A stretch of DNA of 64,000 nucleotides, taken from positions 62,001-126,000 of the forward strand of contig NZ_JAAOMP010000036.1 of the NCBI RefSeq assembly GCF_018853815.1, given 5' to 3'. Of this stretch, positions 37,649 to 49,781 are shown piece after piece. The stretch is from Acidithiobacillus sulfurivorans. GTDB lineage: Bacteria; Pseudomonadota; Gammaproteobacteria; Acidithiobacillales; Acidithiobacillaceae. Under the pieces are notes generated by a model. It made no database searches and was not told the DNA's origin. It was given only the letters and a program-made list of their open reading frames with translations. Position numbers and translations under genes: made by a program. How positions within the stretch are numbered: the first letter of the stretch is position 1; every line of letters begins with the position of its first letter.

Positions 37649-37903
37649 ATGGACGCACACACCATTATCGTAGCTGCTACAGCCATTGCTGTGGGTATTA
37701 TTTTTGGCGCCGCTGGTCTGGGTTCCGCCATTGGTTGGGGTCTGATTACCTCCAAGACCATTGAAGGCATTACCCGTCAACCCGAAATGCGTCCCCAGTT
37801 GTTGGTGAATACCTTCATTTTTGCCGGTTTGATGGAATCTTTCCCCTTCATCATTCTGGCCTTCGGTTTCTGGTTCCTCTTCGCCAACCCGTTCCTGGGC
37901 TGA
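37649..37903 (+). CDS. atpE: ATP synthase subunit c
   Basis: 84 residues, two helices joined by the polar loop ITRQPEMRPQ. Gly-rich first helix (FGAAGLGSAIGWG) and proton-binding Glu63 in IFAGLMESFPF (E. coli has Asp at this site). No Gln at the Na+-ligand position in helix 1, so a proton ring is expected. AAGGAG eight bases before ATG gives high translation, as this subunit needs. Confidence 0.97.
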   Translation: MDAHTIIVAATAIAVGIIFGAAGLGSAIGWGLITSKTIEGITRQPEMRPQLLVNTFIFAGLMESFPFIILAFGFWFLFANPFLG

Positions 37904-37945
37904 TGCGGGCCCGGTTGATCCGGCCCTCTTGCAAGTGAGGTAGTC

Positions 37946-38425
37946 ATGAATCCAGTAGGTATCAATGGAACACTGATCATACAGCTGATCACCTTCGTCA
38001 TTTTGGTGGCGTTGTTGTACAAGTATATGTATGGTCCCCTGCGTAAAGTAATGGACGCCCGCCGCGCGAAAATCGCTGACGGTCTCGCCGCTGCTGAACG
38101 TGGTAAGGAAGAAATGGCCCTGGCCCAGAAACGCGCTGCAGAAATGCTGCGGGAGGCCAAGGACAAAGCGGCAGAGATTATTGCCAACGCCGAGCGTCGT
38201 GGTGTGGAGCTGCGTGAAGAAGCTCAGGTCAAGGCCCGCGAGGAAGCAGACCGGATTATTGCCGGAGCCCGTGCGGAAATTGATGTGGAAACCAACCGGG
38301 CTCGTGAAGTTCTGCGTGGTCAGGTGGTGGAGCTGGTGGTCGACGGCACCCAGCGTATTCTGCATCGTGAAATTGATCAGAACGCCCATCGCGACATCAT
38401 CGACCGTATGGTCGGCCAACTGTGA
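37946..38425 (+). CDS. atpF: ATP synthase subunit b
   Basis: 159 residues. One N-terminal membrane helix ([18 protein letters not shown]), then a long charged, Ala-rich helix that dimerises as the peripheral stalk ([32 protein letters not shown]). Usual length. Ten bases before atpH. Confidence 0.96.
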   Translation: MNPVGINGTLIIQLITFVILVALLYKYMYGPLRKVMDARRAKIADGLAAAERGKEEMALAQKRAAEMLREAKDKAAEIIANAERRGVELREEAQVKAREEADRIIAGARAEIDVETNRAREVLRGQVVELVVDGTQRILHREIDQNAHRDIIDRMVGQL

Positions 38426-38434
38426 GGATCTGAA

Positions 38435-38974
38435 ATGGCAGATCTGATCACGGTGGCGCGACCCTACGCCGAGGCGCTTTACGGGCTGGCCAAAGAGTCT
38501 GGTCAGCAACAGGCTTGGGCAGACGCTTTACAGGTGCTCACCGCCATGGTTGCAGACGACCAGGCACAAGCATTTTTGAGTGACCCTGAACGCCCGGAAA
38601 CGGACAAGGTGGCCTTGCTTGCCGCCGCTCCCGTCACGCTGGAACAGTCGGGCTGGCAGGCCTTTCTGACTCTTCTGGTGCATAACGATCGCTGGGCAGC
38701 GGCAGCAGAAATTGCCGTCCTCTTTGCTGAGGCTCTGCGCCATGACGAAGGCATTGTCGACGTTCTGGTGACCAGTGCGGTGGCTATGGACGCGCAGCAG
38801 AAAAGCTCGGTTCAGGCGGCGCTGGAACAGCGTTTCAGCGGTCGCAAAGTCGCTTTTCGTGAGTCGGTAGATGCCTCGCTGATTGGCGGTCTCGTAATTC
38901 ATACGGGTGATCTCACCATAGATGCTTCCGTGCGTGGACAAGTGCAGCAACTTGCCCGAACCCTTCGCAGCTAA
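38435..38974 (+). CDS. atpH: ATP synthase subunit delta
   Basis: 179 residues. N-terminal helical domain (TVARPYAEALYGLAKESG) that caps F1, and C-terminal part with the family signature DASLIGGLVIHTGDLTIDAS. Connects b to the alpha/beta head. Confidence 0.95.
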   Translation: MADLITVARPYAEALYGLAKESGQQQAWADALQVLTAMVADDQAQAFLSDPERPETDKVALLAAAPVTLEQSGWQAFLTLLVHNDRWAAAAEIAVLFAEALRHDEGIVDVLVTSAVAMDAQQKSSVQAALEQRFSGRKVAFRESVDASLIGGLVIHTGDLTIDASVRGQVQQLARTLRS

Positions 38975-38992
38975 AGTCTTGAGGAACAAAGT

Positions 38993-40537
38993 ATGCAACA
39001 ACTGAATCCATCGGAAATCAGTGACCTGATCCGCGCACGCATCGCTGGCTTTGAAGGCCGTGTCGAGACGCGCTCCCAGGGCACTATCATCAGCCTGAGC
39101 GACGGTATCCTGCGCATTCACGGTCTGGAAGACGTCATGTACGGCGAAATGCTCGAACTCCCCAGCGGGCGCTTCGCGCTGGCCATGAATCTGGAGCAGG
39201 ACAATGTCGGCGCCGTGGTGCTGGGAGAATTCTCTGGTCTTGAAGAAGGTGGCATTGTTAAATGCACCGGCAAGGTCATGCAGGTTCCTATCGGCAAGGA
39301 ATTGCTGGGTCGTGTGGTCAATGCCCTGGGACAGCCCATTGATGGCAAAGGCCCGGTAGATGCCAAGGAATTTGACGTTCTCGAAAAAATCGCGCCCGGC
39401 GTGGTGGATCGTCAAAGTGTGGATGAGCCCATGCAGACCGGCGTCAAATCCATTGATGCCATGGTACCGGTGGGACGCGGACAGCGCGAACTGATCATTG
39501 GTGACCGCCAGACCGGTAAGACGGCGGTGGCAGTGGATGCCATCATCAATCAGAAAGGCAAGGGTGTTTACTGCATTTACGTTGCGGTGGGCCAGAAGGC
39601 TTCAACCGTAGCCGGAGTGGTGCGTAAGCTGGAAGAATATGGCGCTATGGAATACACCACGGTCATCGCCGCCAACGCTTCCGAATCTGCGGCCATGCAG
39701 TATCTGGCGCCTTATTCCGGCTGCACGATGGGTGAGTTCTTCCGCGATCGCGGCATGGACGCATTGATTGTGTATGACGATCTGACCAAGCAGGCCTGGG
39801 CCTACCGGCAGATTTCCCTGTTGCTGCGGCGTCCTCCGGGTCGCGAAGCGTATCCGGGCGATGTGTTCTACCTGCATTCCCGTTTGCTGGAACGCGCCGC
39901 ACGCGTCAACGCGGATTTTGTGGAAAAATTCACCCATGGCGAAGTGAAGGGCAAGACCGGTTCATTGACCGCGTTGCCCATCATTGAAACTCAGGCCGGT
40001 GACGTTTCTGCCTTCGTGCCGACCAACGTGATTTCCATCACCGACGGCCAGATTTATCTCGAAACCGATTTGTTCAACTCCGGTATTCGCCCCGCCATTA
40101 ACGCCGGCTTGTCCGTATCGCGCGTCGGTGGTGCTGCCCAGACCAAGATCATCAAGAAGTTGGGTGGTGGTATTCGTCTGGATCTGGCGCAGTATCGTGA
40201 ACTGGCGGCTTTCGCCCAGTTTGCTTCTGATCTGGATGAAATTACCCGCAAACAAATTGAACGGGGCAAGCGGGTTACTGAACTGCTGAAACAGGATCAG
40301 TTCTCACCCATGTCGGTCGCAGAACAGGCCGTTGCCCTGTTCGCCGCCAGCAGCGGTGCACTGGATGACGTGGAAGTGGCCAAGGTGCGGCCTTTTGAGA
40401 AGGCCTTGCTGGCTTATCTGCACAGCAATAACAAGGACCTGATGGTTGGGCTCGAAGAGAAAAAAGAGCTCACCGATGACTTTAAAAAACAGCTCGACGC
40501 AGCAGTCAAGCAGTTCAAGTCCAGTTCGACGTACTAG
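38993..40537 (+). CDS. atpA: ATP synthase subunit alpha
   Basis: 514 residues. Beta-barrel N-terminal domain, nucleotide-binding core with [11 protein letters not shown] (Walker A) and [20 protein letters not shown], the signature [17 protein letters not shown], and the helical C-terminal domain. Non-catalytic nucleotide sites of F1. Confidence 0.98.
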   Translation: MQQLNPSEISDLIRARIAGFEGRVETRSQGTIISLSDGILRIHGLEDVMYGEMLELPSGRFALAMNLEQDNVGAVVLGEFSGLEEGGIVKCTGKVMQVPIGKELLGRVVNALGQPIDGKGPVDAKEFDVLEKIAPGVVDRQSVDEPMQTGVKSIDAMVPVGRGQRELIIGDRQTGKTAVAVDAIINQKGKGVYCIYVAVGQKASTVAGVVRKLEEYGAMEYTTVIAANASESAAMQYLAPYSGCTMGEFFRDRGMDALIVYDDLTKQAWAYRQISLLLRRPPGREAYPGDVFYLHSRLLERAARVNADFVEKFTHGEVKGKTGSLTALPIIETQAGDVSAFVPTNVISITDGQIYLETDLFNSGIRPAINAGLSVSRVGGAAQTKIIKKLGGGIRLDLAQYRELAAFAQFASDLDEITRKQIERGKRVTELLKQDQFSPMSVAEQAVALFAASSGALDDVEVAKVRPFEKALLAYLHSNNKDLMVGLEEKKELTDDFKKQLDAAVKQFKSSSTY

Positions 40538-40546
40538 GAGAGCAGC

Positions 40547-41413
40547 ATGGCCAATGCCAAGGAAATTCGCGGTCAGATCAAGAGCGTAAAAAATACGCGC
40601 AAGATCACCCGCGCCATGGAAATGGTGGCTGCAAGCAAGATGCGACGCGCGCAGGAACGGATGCGCGCTGCCCGGCCCTATGCGGAGAAAATTCGTGAGG
40701 TACTGGGCCATCTGGCGCTGGCACACCCGGAGTATGAACATCCTTTGATGCAGGTTCGGCCCATCAAGAGGGTGGGATTTCTGGTTATTACCACGGATCG
40801 TGGGCTCTGCGGCGCGTTGAATGTCAATGTGCTTCGGCAGGTTGTGCATAAAATGCACGACCTGCACGAACAGGGCGTCAGTTCTGATCTCGCAGTCATG
40901 GGGAACAAGGGGCTGGGTTTTTTGCGCCGGCATGGCGCGCATCTGGTTGCTGAACTGAATGGACTGGGCGACAAGCCCAATCTTGCGGACATGATCGGAC
41001 CGATCAAGGCCATGGCCGATGCTTACGCCAAGGGTGAGGTCGATGTGGTTTATATGGTCTCTTCCCGCTTCGTCAACACCATGCTGCAACGCGCCACTCT
41101 GGAGCAGTTGTTGCCCGTGGCCAAGCCGGAAGTGCCTGTCGAAAAACCGGCGGAGATGTGGGATTACATTTATGAGCCTGAGGCTCGCCCGGTTCTCGAC
41201 AAGCTGATGCATCGCTATGTGGAGTCTGTCGTTTATCAGGCGGTCATTGAGCATCTGGCCTGCGAGCAAAGCGCGCGGATGGTGGCCATGAAAAATGCCT
41301 CGGACAACGCCAAACGGATGGTGGGCGATCTGCAGTTGGCTTACAACAAGGCCCGTCAGGCAGCCATTACACAGGAAATCGCCGAAATCAGCGCCGGTGC
41401 GGCGGCGGTTTGA
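40547..41413 (+). CDS. atpG: ATP synthase subunit gamma
   Basis: 288 residues. N-terminal and C-terminal helices of the rotating shaft ([40 protein letters not shown]) with the alpha/beta domain between them ([14 protein letters not shown]). Usual length. Confidence 0.97.
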   Translation: MANAKEIRGQIKSVKNTRKITRAMEMVAASKMRRAQERMRAARPYAEKIREVLGHLALAHPEYEHPLMQVRPIKRVGFLVITTDRGLCGALNVNVLRQVVHKMHDLHEQGVSSDLAVMGNKGLGFLRRHGAHLVAELNGLGDKPNLADMIGPIKAMADAYAKGEVDVVYMVSSRFVNTMLQRATLEQLLPVAKPEVPVEKPAEMWDYIYEPEARPVLDKLMHRYVESVVYQAVIEHLACEQSARMVAMKNASDNAKRMVGDLQLAYNKARQAAITQEIAEISAGAAAV

Positions 41414-41451
41414 CGATTAAGCACAGCATTTTTGGATTTTTTGAGGGTTAA

Positions 41452-42864
<1,413 letters not shown>

Positions 42865-42867
42865 AGT

Positions 42868-43293
42868 ATGGCCATGACCATTGATGTGCGGGTCGTCAGT
42901 GCTGAAGGGAGTATTTACGAAGGCGTTGCCACGATGGTGGTGGCCCCCGGTGAAATGGGCGAGTTGGGTATTTTGCCTCGCCACGCCCCCTTGCTGACTG
43001 GATTACGTCCCGGCGAGTTACGGATTATTAACGGTGAAAACACCGAATATTTGTTCGTAAACGGCGGCATGCTCGAAATCCAGCCAGACGTGGTAACGGT
43101 TCTGGCGGATTCGGCAGAACGGGCTACGGATATTGACGAAGCCAAGGCGCTTGCCGCCAAACAGGCTGCGGAGGCGCGTCTGGCCAGTAATCTGGATCAG
43201 ATGGATTATGCTGCAGCCCAGGGTGAACTATTGGCTCAAATTGCCCGTTTGAAAGCGGTTCAGCGCTTGCGCGAGCAAGGCCTGCTGCGCTAG
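42868..43293 (+). CDS. atpC: ATP synthase subunit epsilon
   Basis: 141 residues. N-terminal beta-sandwich (GEMGELGILPRHAPLLTGLRP) and C-terminal helical hairpin that can inhibit ATP hydrolysis. Three bases after atpD; last gene of the atp operon, before a terminator-like hairpin. Confidence 0.96.
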   Translation: MAMTIDVRVVSAEGSIYEGVATMVVAPGEMGELGILPRHAPLLTGLRPGELRIINGENTEYLFVNGGMLEIQPDVVTVLADSAERATDIDEAKALAAKQAAEARLASNLDQMDYAAAQGELLAQIARLKAVQRLREQGLLR

Positions 43294-43334
43294 TTTCGAA
43301 AGCAGCGATGCTCCTGTCTTTGGGCAGGTTTCAT

Positions 43335-43365
43335 AAACCCCGGTCGCTCATGGTGACTGGGGTTT
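43335..43365 (+). terminator. Hairpin between atpC and glmU
   Basis: Arms AAACCCCGGTC and GACTGGGGTTT pair over 11 bases with one G-T pair, around a 9-base loop; a short T run follows after GTGCG. Likely ends or attenuates atp transcription before glmU. Confidence 0.6.
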
Positions 43366-43386
43366 GTGCGTTTTGAGGAAGAGATC

Positions 43387-44769
43387 ATGGATCAGGTGAT
43401 TACCGATATTGTCGTGTTGGCGGCCGGTCAGGGTACCCGCATGCGTTCTGCTCAGCCCAAGGTGTTGCAGGCTTTGGGGGGCAAGCCTTTACTGGAGCAT
43501 GTTCTGGATACGGCGCAGAGCTTGCAGCCGCGACAATTGCATGTGGTGATTGGCAATGGATCTGAGTTGGTGCAAAAGCATTTCAGCAACTGGCCGCTGC
43601 AGTGGTGGCATCAGCACGAGCAGCGTGGCACCGGCGATGCCCTGAAAGCGGCTGTACCCGGTCTGCAGGGTGCTGACCGGGTGCTGGTGTTGTACGGGGA
43701 TGTTCCCTTGCTGACTGCCGATACCTTGCGCGCATTTTTGGCAAAAACTCCGCAAAACGCGCTGGGACTGAGTACCGCTATTATTGAACAAGCGCAGGGT
43801 TACGGTCGCATTGTCCGCGACGCCCAAGGCCAGGTGCAGGCCATTCGCGAACAGAAAGACTGCAGCACTACAGAGCATGCTATCCAGGAGGTGAATCTGG
43901 GCGTGATGATATTACCGGTGGCTTCGCTGCCGCATTGGTTATCCGATTTGTCTGCCAATAATGCCCAAGGCGAGCTGTATTTGACGGATGTGGTTGCGGC
44001 AGCCCGGAGTAGTCATCACGAAGTCTGGCCTTTTACTTTTAGCGATGCCAGCGAAGCCCTGGGCGTTAATGACCCGGTTCAGCTTGCGACGCTGGAGAGA
44101 ATTTACCAGCGACGGCAGGTGCGTCATTTGCAGGTTCAGGGGCTACGCCTGGCGGATCCGGAGCGTGTGGATATTCGCGGCACTCTGGAATGCGGTCAGG
44201 ATTGCTGGATGGACCCCAATGTTCTGTGTATCGGCAAGGTGCGTCTGGGGCATCGGGTGCGCATCGGAATGGGCGTGGTTCTTCAGGATGTGGAAATTGG
44301 GGATGATGCAGAAGTTCTGCCCTACAGTGTACTCGAAGGCGCACGTATAGGCGCGAGTGCGCGTATCGGACCCTTCGCCAGAGTTCGTCCGGGCAGTGAT
44401 ATTGGCGTGGCGGCACATATCGGTAATTATGTGGAAGTGAAAGCCTCGACCATTGGCAATGGTTCCAAGGCTAATCATCTGACCTATATTGGTGACTCGG
44501 AAATCGGTTCCGGAGTGAATGTGGGCGCAGGGAGCATCACCTGCAATTATGATGGCGTAAACAAGCACAAGACCGTGATCGGCAATGATGTGTTTGTTGG
44601 TTCTGCGACGCAGTTGATTGCGCCGGTCAGTGTGGGTGACGGCGCGACTATTGGTGCCGGGAGCACTATCACCAAGGATGTGCCCGCCGGTGGCCTGACC
44701 CTCAGCCGCAGTCCCCAGCGTTCCATAGCGGATTGGCAGCGGCCGCAGCGGAAGATCAAGGAAACCTGA
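43387..44769 (+). CDS. glmU: Bifunctional GlcNAc-1-P uridyltransferase / GlcN-1-P acetyltransferase
   Basis: 460 residues from ATG 43387 (GAGGA upstream; seven extra codons upstream are open). N-terminal uridyltransferase: LAAGQGTRMRSAQPKVL, YGDVPLLTADTLRAFL. C-terminal left-handed beta-helix acetyltransferase with hexapeptide repeats: ARIGPFARVRPGSDIG, HIGNYVEVKASTIG, GSITCNYDGVNKHKTVIG. Last two steps to UDP-GlcNAc for murein and LPS; works with glmS downstream. Confidence 0.97.
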   Translation: MDQVITDIVVLAAGQGTRMRSAQPKVLQALGGKPLLEHVLDTAQSLQPRQLHVVIGNGSELVQKHFSNWPLQWWHQHEQRGTGDALKAAVPGLQGADRVLVLYGDVPLLTADTLRAFLAKTPQNALGLSTAIIEQAQGYGRIVRDAQGQVQAIREQKDCSTTEHAIQEVNLGVMILPVASLPHWLSDLSANNAQGELYLTDVVAAARSSHHEVWPFTFSDASEALGVNDPVQLATLERIYQRRQVRHLQVQGLRLADPERVDIRGTLECGQDCWMDPNVLCIGKVRLGHRVRIGMGVVLQDVEIGDDAEVLPYSVLEGARIGASARIGPFARVRPGSDIGVAAHIGNYVEVKASTIGNGSKANHLTYIGDSEIGSGVNVGAGSITCNYDGVNKHKTVIGNDVFVGSATQLIAPVSVGDGATIGAGSTITKDVPAGGLTLSRSPQRSIADWQRPQRKIKET

Positions 44770-44924
44770 CGGCAGCAGGTGCCCGTTCCTGGCGAAAGGG
44801 GCGGACTGCCGCGTAGTTTAAGGCAACACAACGGCTACAAGAGAAAAATCATTCAGCCGGTGACTGGATGTCAGGATAAATTCAGTGCGGGCAGGAAGCC
44901 CCTCGTCTTCGGGAGACACAGGTT

Positions 44925-46772
44925 ATGTGCGGTATTGTCGGTGGTGTCAGTAAGACGGATTTGGTGCCCATGATTCTGGAGGGTTTGCGGCGCCTGGAAT
45001 ATCGCGGCTACGATTCGGCGGGTTTGGCGATGCTCCAGCAGGTTCCAGGACAGCAGCCAAGCCTGGAGCGCGTGCGGAGCGTGGGCCGGGTGGCGGAATT
45101 GACGGCGGCAACCAGCGAGCGGGCTCTGCAAGGCAGGCTGGGCATTGGTCACACCCGTTGGGCGACGCATGGGGGGGTGGCAGAATGTAATGCCCATCCC
45201 ATGTTGTCCCATGAACAAATCGCGGTGGTGCACAACGGAATTATCGAAAATTTTCATGCCCTGCGTGCCCGTCTGGAGCAGGCAGGTTATGTGTTCACTT
45301 CCGAAACAGATACGGAAGTCATTGCCCATCTGGTCCATTTCTATCGACAGACGGCGCCTGATTTGTTTACAGCGGTACGGCAAACCGTGGCGGAATTGCG
45401 CGGCGCTTATGCCATTGCTGTTTTGTCGCTTGCTGACCCGGACCGGCTTTGTGTGGCACGGATGGGTTGCCCTTTGTTGCTGGGGATTGCGGATGAAGGC
45501 CATTATTTCGCCTCGGATGTGGCGGCCCTGTTGCCCGTAACGCGCCGCGTGCTGTATCTGGAGGACGGCGACGTGGCCTTATTGGAGCGTGACAAGCTGT
45601 TGATTACCGATCAGGCCGGTCAGCCCCAGAAACGTGAAGAACATTGGAGCGAACTGAGTGCCGCCGCAGTCGATTTGGGGCCGTACCGGCATTTTATGCA
45701 AAAGGAAATCCACGAGCAGCCCCGGGCCTTGGCTGATACCCTGGAAGGGGCGTTGAACAGCCAGTTGAATCTGGGCGATTTGTGGGGAACGCAGGCAGAA
45801 GCAATTTTCAAGGATGTGAACAGTGTCCTGTTTCTGGCGTCTGGCACCAGTCATTACGCGACCCTGGTGGGACGACAATGGCTGGAGAGCATTGCGGGCA
45901 TTCCCGCTCAGGCAGAGCTCGGTCATGAATACCGCTACCGCGATTCCATTCCCAACCCGCGCCAGCTCATTGTGACCCTATCCCAGTCGGGCGAAACGCT
46001 GGATACGTTTGAGGCCCTGAAACGGGCCAAGGAGCTGGGTCATGCCTATACCCTGTCCATTTGCAATGTGGCTGAAAGTGCCATCCCCAGAGCCTCGGCA
46101 CTGCGTTTTCTGACCCGTGCCGGCCCGGAAATCGGGGTGGCTTCCACCAAGGCTTTTACGACCCAACTGGTCGCCTTGTATTTGCTGGCGATTTCTCTGG
46201 CCAAGGCGCAGGGCAAACTGGATGCGGATGCCCAGGCCACCCATCTGGAGGCTCTCCGCCAGCTTCCCGGCAGTGTCCAGCATGCCCTGAATCTGGAACC
46301 ACAAATCCAGGGCTGGGCAGCGCGTTTTGCGGGTAAGGAGCATGCGCTTTTTCTGGGCCGTGGCCTGCATTATCCCATCGCCCTGGAAGGCGCCCTCAAG
46401 CTCAAGGAAATCTCCTACATTCACGCCGAAGCCTATCCCGCAGGGGAGCTCAAACATGGCCCCCTGGCTTTGGTGGACAGCAATATGCCCGTCGTGGTCA
46501 TTGCCCCCAATGACCGGTTGCTGGAAAAAGTAGCCGCAAATATGCAGGAAGTTCATGCCCGAGGTGGAGAATTGTATGTTTTCGCTGATGCAGATAGTCA
46601 CTTCAGCGCCAGCGCGGGTATTCACGTCATGCGCCTGCCCCGCCACACCGGTCTGCTTTCACCCGTGGTACACGTCATTCCGGTACAGCTCCTGGCCTAT
46701 CATGCCGCACTGGTAAAAGGCACCGATGTGGACCGTCCCCGCAATCTGGCCAAGGCAGTTACCGTGGAGTGA
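44925..46772 (+). CDS. glmS: Glutamine-fructose-6-phosphate aminotransferase
   Basis: 615 residues. Catalytic Cys directly after Met (MCGIVGG), glutaminase blocks [12 protein letters not shown] and [11 protein letters not shown], and two SIS domains ([50 protein letters not shown]). The end, [13 protein letters not shown], is the highly conserved stretch whose DNA is bound by TnsD. Makes glucosamine-6-P. Separated from glmU by 155 bases in which I see no clear promoter. Confidence 0.98.
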   Translation: MCGIVGGVSKTDLVPMILEGLRRLEYRGYDSAGLAMLQQVPGQQPSLERVRSVGRVAELTAATSERALQGRLGIGHTRWATHGGVAECNAHPMLSHEQIAVVHNGIIENFHALRARLEQAGYVFTSETDTEVIAHLVHFYRQTAPDLFTAVRQTVAELRGAYAIAVLSLADPDRLCVARMGCPLLLGIADEGHYFASDVAALLPVTRRVLYLEDGDVALLERDKLLITDQAGQPQKREEHWSELSAAAVDLGPYRHFMQKEIHEQPRALADTLEGALNSQLNLGDLWGTQAEAIFKDVNSVLFLASGTSHYATLVGRQWLESIAGIPAQAELGHEYRYRDSIPNPRQLIVTLSQSGETLDTFEALKRAKELGHAYTLSICNVAESAIPRASALRFLTRAGPEIGVASTKAFTTQLVALYLLAISLAKAQGKLDADAQATHLEALRQLPGSVQHALNLEPQIQGWAARFAGKEHALFLGRGLHYPIALEGALKLKEISYIHAEAYPAGELKHGPLALVDSNMPVVVIAPNDRLLEKVAANMQEVHARGGELYVFADADSHFSASAGIHVMRLPRHTGLLSPVVHVIPVQLLAYHAALVKGTDVDRPRNLAKAVTVE

Positions 46773-46796
46773 TCGGGTAGGTGCTGTTATGGATGT
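46735..46796 (+). other. attTn7: TnsD-recognised end of glmS and insertion point
   Basis: The conserved last codons of glmS plus 24 bases after its TGA. Transposon DNA begins at 46797. The five bases before it (46792-46796, GATGT) are the expected target duplication; the second copy should flank the left end, not found here. The distance from the stop agrees with Tn7 insertion. Confidence 0.85.
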
Positions 46797-46862
46797 TGTA
46801 GGATGCAAATAAAGTTGGTAACAACGAAATAAAGTTGGTAACTTTCAAATAAAGATGGTAAC
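46797..46862 (+). mobile_element. Right end of Tn7-like element with three TnsB-type sites
   Basis: Terminal TGTAGGAT followed by GCAAATAAAG aligns base for base with the Tn7 end layout (TGTGGGCG, then GACAATAAAG). Three repeats AAATAAAGTTGGTAAC start at 46807, 46827 and 46847 (third has one change, GATGG), exactly 20 bp apart. tnsA starts 42 bases after the last repeat, so the array may also repress the tns promoter. Confidence 0.9.
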
Positions 46863-46903
46863 TTTGCTCCGTATACTTATGTCCAGAGTTGGAGGTACGG
46901 ATC

Positions 46904-47722
46904 TTGACCTGCTTACCCCTTGACCCTCGTTCACTGAAATGGATTAAACAAGGTCGGGGAAGGGGCTCAGGAAAAGATTACCAACCCTGGTTGACCGTCA
47001 GAGACCTGCCTTCTGCAGGACGATCTCATAGAATCTGGGGAGTCCAGACTCAACGAACCCACCACCTGCTGTCGGATCTCGAACTGGCGGCTTTTTTTCT
47101 ATTTGACTGGAATCCATCTGTCGCTGATATCCGCGAGCAATATCCACTCCGCTTAGAGGATACCAGTGAGCTTGCCACGCAAGCACATATTCGCCATCCG
47201 GAAGTACGAGGACAAGTTCAGATCATGTCATCGGATTTTCTAGTGGATACCAATAAACCAGAACTTCCAAGAATGGCTATTCAGGTAAAAACCTCTTCAG
47301 ATCTTTCCAACCCTAGAATCGTAGAAAAACTGGAACTTGAACGACGATATTGGGCATTAAAGGGAGTGCCATGGTACTTGCTGACTGAAAAACAAATACC
47401 CAAGACCGTGACCAGGAACATTGCCTGGCTGTATCCCGCCCAACTGGTTCTGGATGAGATCGAAAACACTCTGAATATGGCACCAATTTATCTAGGCTTC
47501 TTTGCAAAGCATCCGATGTTACAGATTTCTCAGACTGCAATGATGCTTGATCAAGCCTATGCGCTCTCTCCAGGAGAGTCCTTGCAAAGGATCCGCTCGC
47601 TTTTAGCTCTGAGAATTTTCTTGTTCGACCTCAGAAAACCTTGGTCAAAGCTGGCTGTTGGAGAACTACAAGCATCTTCAGACCTTGATTCACTGAGGAA
47701 CTATTATGTTGAGAATCAATGA
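46904..47722 (+). CDS. tnsA: Transposase subunit TnsA (endonuclease)
   Basis: 272 residues from TTG 46904, which has GGAGGT seven bases upstream; TTG 46889 is possible but would overlap that site. N-terminal restriction-enzyme-like domain with all active-site residues at Tn7 spacing: Glu60 (LLSDLELAAF), Asp111 (MSSDFLVD), Gln127 and Lys129 (AIQVKT). C-terminal domain contacts TnsC. Cuts the 5' ends during cut-and-paste transposition. Overlaps tnsB by 17 bases. Confidence 0.95.
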   Translation: MTCLPLDPRSLKWIKQGRGRGSGKDYQPWLTVRDLPSAGRSHRIWGVQTQRTHHLLSDLELAAFFLFDWNPSVADIREQYPLRLEDTSELATQAHIRHPEVRGQVQIMSSDFLVDTNKPELPRMAIQVKTSSDLSNPRIVEKLELERRYWALKGVPWYLLTEKQIPKTVTRNIAWLYPAQLVLDEIENTLNMAPIYLGFFAKHPMLQISQTAMMLDQAYALSPGESLQRIRSLLALRIFLFDLRKPWSKLAVGELQASSDLDSLRNYYVENQ

Positions 47723-49781
47723 TGTCGTGACATTAGAAGAAACCCGGTATCGCATCCTTGATGTATCGAAAATTCGATATACTTGGATTAATATCGACTC
47801 AGATAAGTCTTTACCGGAACGGATTTCACTGGCGGAAGTAGATGAGCTTATCCATGCTGAGGCACTAAAAAAAATTGACGATCCCTTTTCGCATCTTGCA
47901 GTCAATCTCCCGGAATATGGCTCGGTGGCACAGCAAACCCGCGACAAACGTTTAGCAATTATAGAGCCTTTAATACACCAGCCGGACATCTGTTTCAGAA
48001 GTGGCCGAGGCGCACTAGTTCTGCAGATCGCAAAGGACTCCGGGACGGCTAAAAAAACAATATATGCCTATCTTCGCCAATATTGGCAGCGAGGTTGCAC
48101 ACCAAACGCACTTTTGCCAGACTATTATAAATCAGGTGGGCGCGGAAAAAAGAGAACAGCCACGAAGAAAAAGTTAGGGCGTCCGAGACGTATAGCGCAC
48201 GGTACGGGGGCAATAATAGATGACAGCATTGAACGCATGTTTCGCATTGTGCTTGATCGGCATTTTCTGACTGAAAAGGGCCATTCTCTGCCCTATGCTC
48301 ATCGGCGCTTCGAGGATATGTTCAAAGCAGCTCACACCGATATATCGAAAGAGGATTTCCCAACTGTCGCCCAACTGCGCTATTTCTATGAACGGGAATA
48401 TGTCCGGCCTGAACGTATCCGGTTGAGAGTCAATAAGATCGAGTATCAGAAGGACATCAGGCCGTTACAAGGAACAGCTACAGCCGAAGTTCATGGTCCT
48501 GGTGCGCGATACGAAATCGACGCTACTATTGCGGATATTTATCTGCTCTCCGCTGACCGACAAAAGATCATTGGCCGACCAACCTTGTATGTAGTTGTCG
48601 ATGTTTACAGCAGATTGATCGCCGGTTTTTATGTGGGGCTTGAAAATCCCTCTTATGTCACCGCCATGTTGGCACTGGTGACGGCCATGACTGATAAGAC
48701 TCAGCTATGCCACTCTTTCGGCTATGACATAGAACCAGAAGATTGGCCATCCATGGGGCTACCAGACGCCATTTTGGCAGATCGTGGAGAACTGCTTGGT
48801 CATCAGATTGAATACCTGGAGCAGTCCTTTGGAGTCCGAATTGAGAATACGCCGCCGTATCGTGGGGATGCGAAGGGTATTGTTGAACGGCACTTCCAGA
48901 CCATTCAAGCGGACTTCAAACCATTTGCACCAGGAGTAGTTGCGGGCACCATCATTAAGAAGCGGGGCGGGAAAGATTATCGATTGGACGCAACACTCAC
49001 CTTGGCAGATTTCACTAAAATCATTATCGGCTCCATTCTGCATCGCAACCAGAGTTCGGTATTGGTGAAATATGATCGCGATCCGGATATGCCTGACAAA
49101 CTCGCTCCGGTGCCGCTCCATATCTGGCACTGGGGTATTCAAAATCGCAGTGGACGACTGCGTAACACGTCTGAGGCGGCACTGAGGCTGGCGATGCTGC
49201 CGCGTCAAAAGGCGACTGTTTCCGATTTAGGTATTCGGTGTTTTGGTGCCTATTACACCTGTAATGAGTTGCTGACATCCGGTTGGTTACATAGAAGCGG
49301 GCAACAGCGGCCCGGCCCATTTGTGGCTGCTTACGATCCTTTAGTGGCTGATATCATTTATTTCTTCCCTGATGTATCCAAATCGGATTATTGGGAATGC
49401 TCGCTCACCGATCGCTCAAGGGAATTCAGGGGCCGAACGATGTGGGAGCTCTGGGATAGTCAGCAGCAAAAACGAAAATCAACAGCGACAGCTAAATTAG
49501 AGGAGGCAGAAAGTAAAAGAGTGCTGGAAAACGTGATTCAGGAAACGATCCAACGAGCGGAAAAATTACGTCCTTCTTACTTTGGTGAATCGAAGACAGA
49601 AACTTTGGCTGGCATCAACCAAAACCGCCGGGATGCCCGTGAGCAGGAACGCCAGCAACGACGTGTGGATAGCCAATCAACAAAGCCGAAACCCAAAGCA
49701 GAGGTCAGGTATTTGACTGAACAACCCGAAAATGTTGCTTTCCCAGATTTTCTGGATGATCTGTTTGGAGATGATATATGA
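47706..49781 (+). CDS. tnsB: Transposase subunit TnsB (DDE)
   Basis: 691 residues (Tn7: 702). DNA-binding N-terminal domains, then an RNase H-fold core with Asp272 (YEIDATIADIY), Asp359 (ILADRGELLG) and Glu394 (GIVERHFQTIQ); the Asp-Glu spacing of 35 equals that of Tn7. C-terminal charged region for TnsC contact. Binds the repeats at the element ends and cuts/joins 3' ends. Confidence 0.96.
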   Translation: MLRINDVVTLEETRYRILDVSKIRYTWINIDSDKSLPERISLAEVDELIHAEALKKIDDPFSHLAVNLPEYGSVAQQTRDKRLAIIEPLIHQPDICFRSGRGALVLQIAKDSGTAKKTIYAYLRQYWQRGCTPNALLPDYYKSGGRGKKRTATKKKLGRPRRIAHGTGAIIDDSIERMFRIVLDRHFLTEKGHSLPYAHRRFEDMFKAAHTDISKEDFPTVAQLRYFYEREYVRPERIRLRVNKIEYQKDIRPLQGTATAEVHGPGARYEIDATIADIYLLSADRQKIIGRPTLYVVVDVYSRLIAGFYVGLENPSYVTAMLALVTAMTDKTQLCHSFGYDIEPEDWPSMGLPDAILADRGELLGHQIEYLEQSFGVRIENTPPYRGDAKGIVERHFQTIQADFKPFAPGVVAGTIIKKRGGKDYRLDATLTLADFTKIIIGSILHRNQSSVLVKYDRDPDMPDKLAPVPLHIWHWGIQNRSGRLRNTSEAALRLAMLPRQKATVSDLGIRCFGAYYTCNELLTSGWLHRSGQQRPGPFVAAYDPLVADIIYFFPDVSKSDYWECSLTDRSREFRGRTMWELWDSQQQKRKSTATAKLEEAESKRVLENVIQETIQRAEKLRPSYFGESKTETLAGINQNRRDAREQERQQRRVDSQSTKPKPKAEVRYLTEQPENVAFPDFLDDLFGDDI

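Noticed and set aside
37649-37903. Na+-type c-ring because of the Glu-Ser pair (MESFPF)
   Set aside because: The helix-1 Gln needed for Na+ coordination is not present; a proton ring is more likely.
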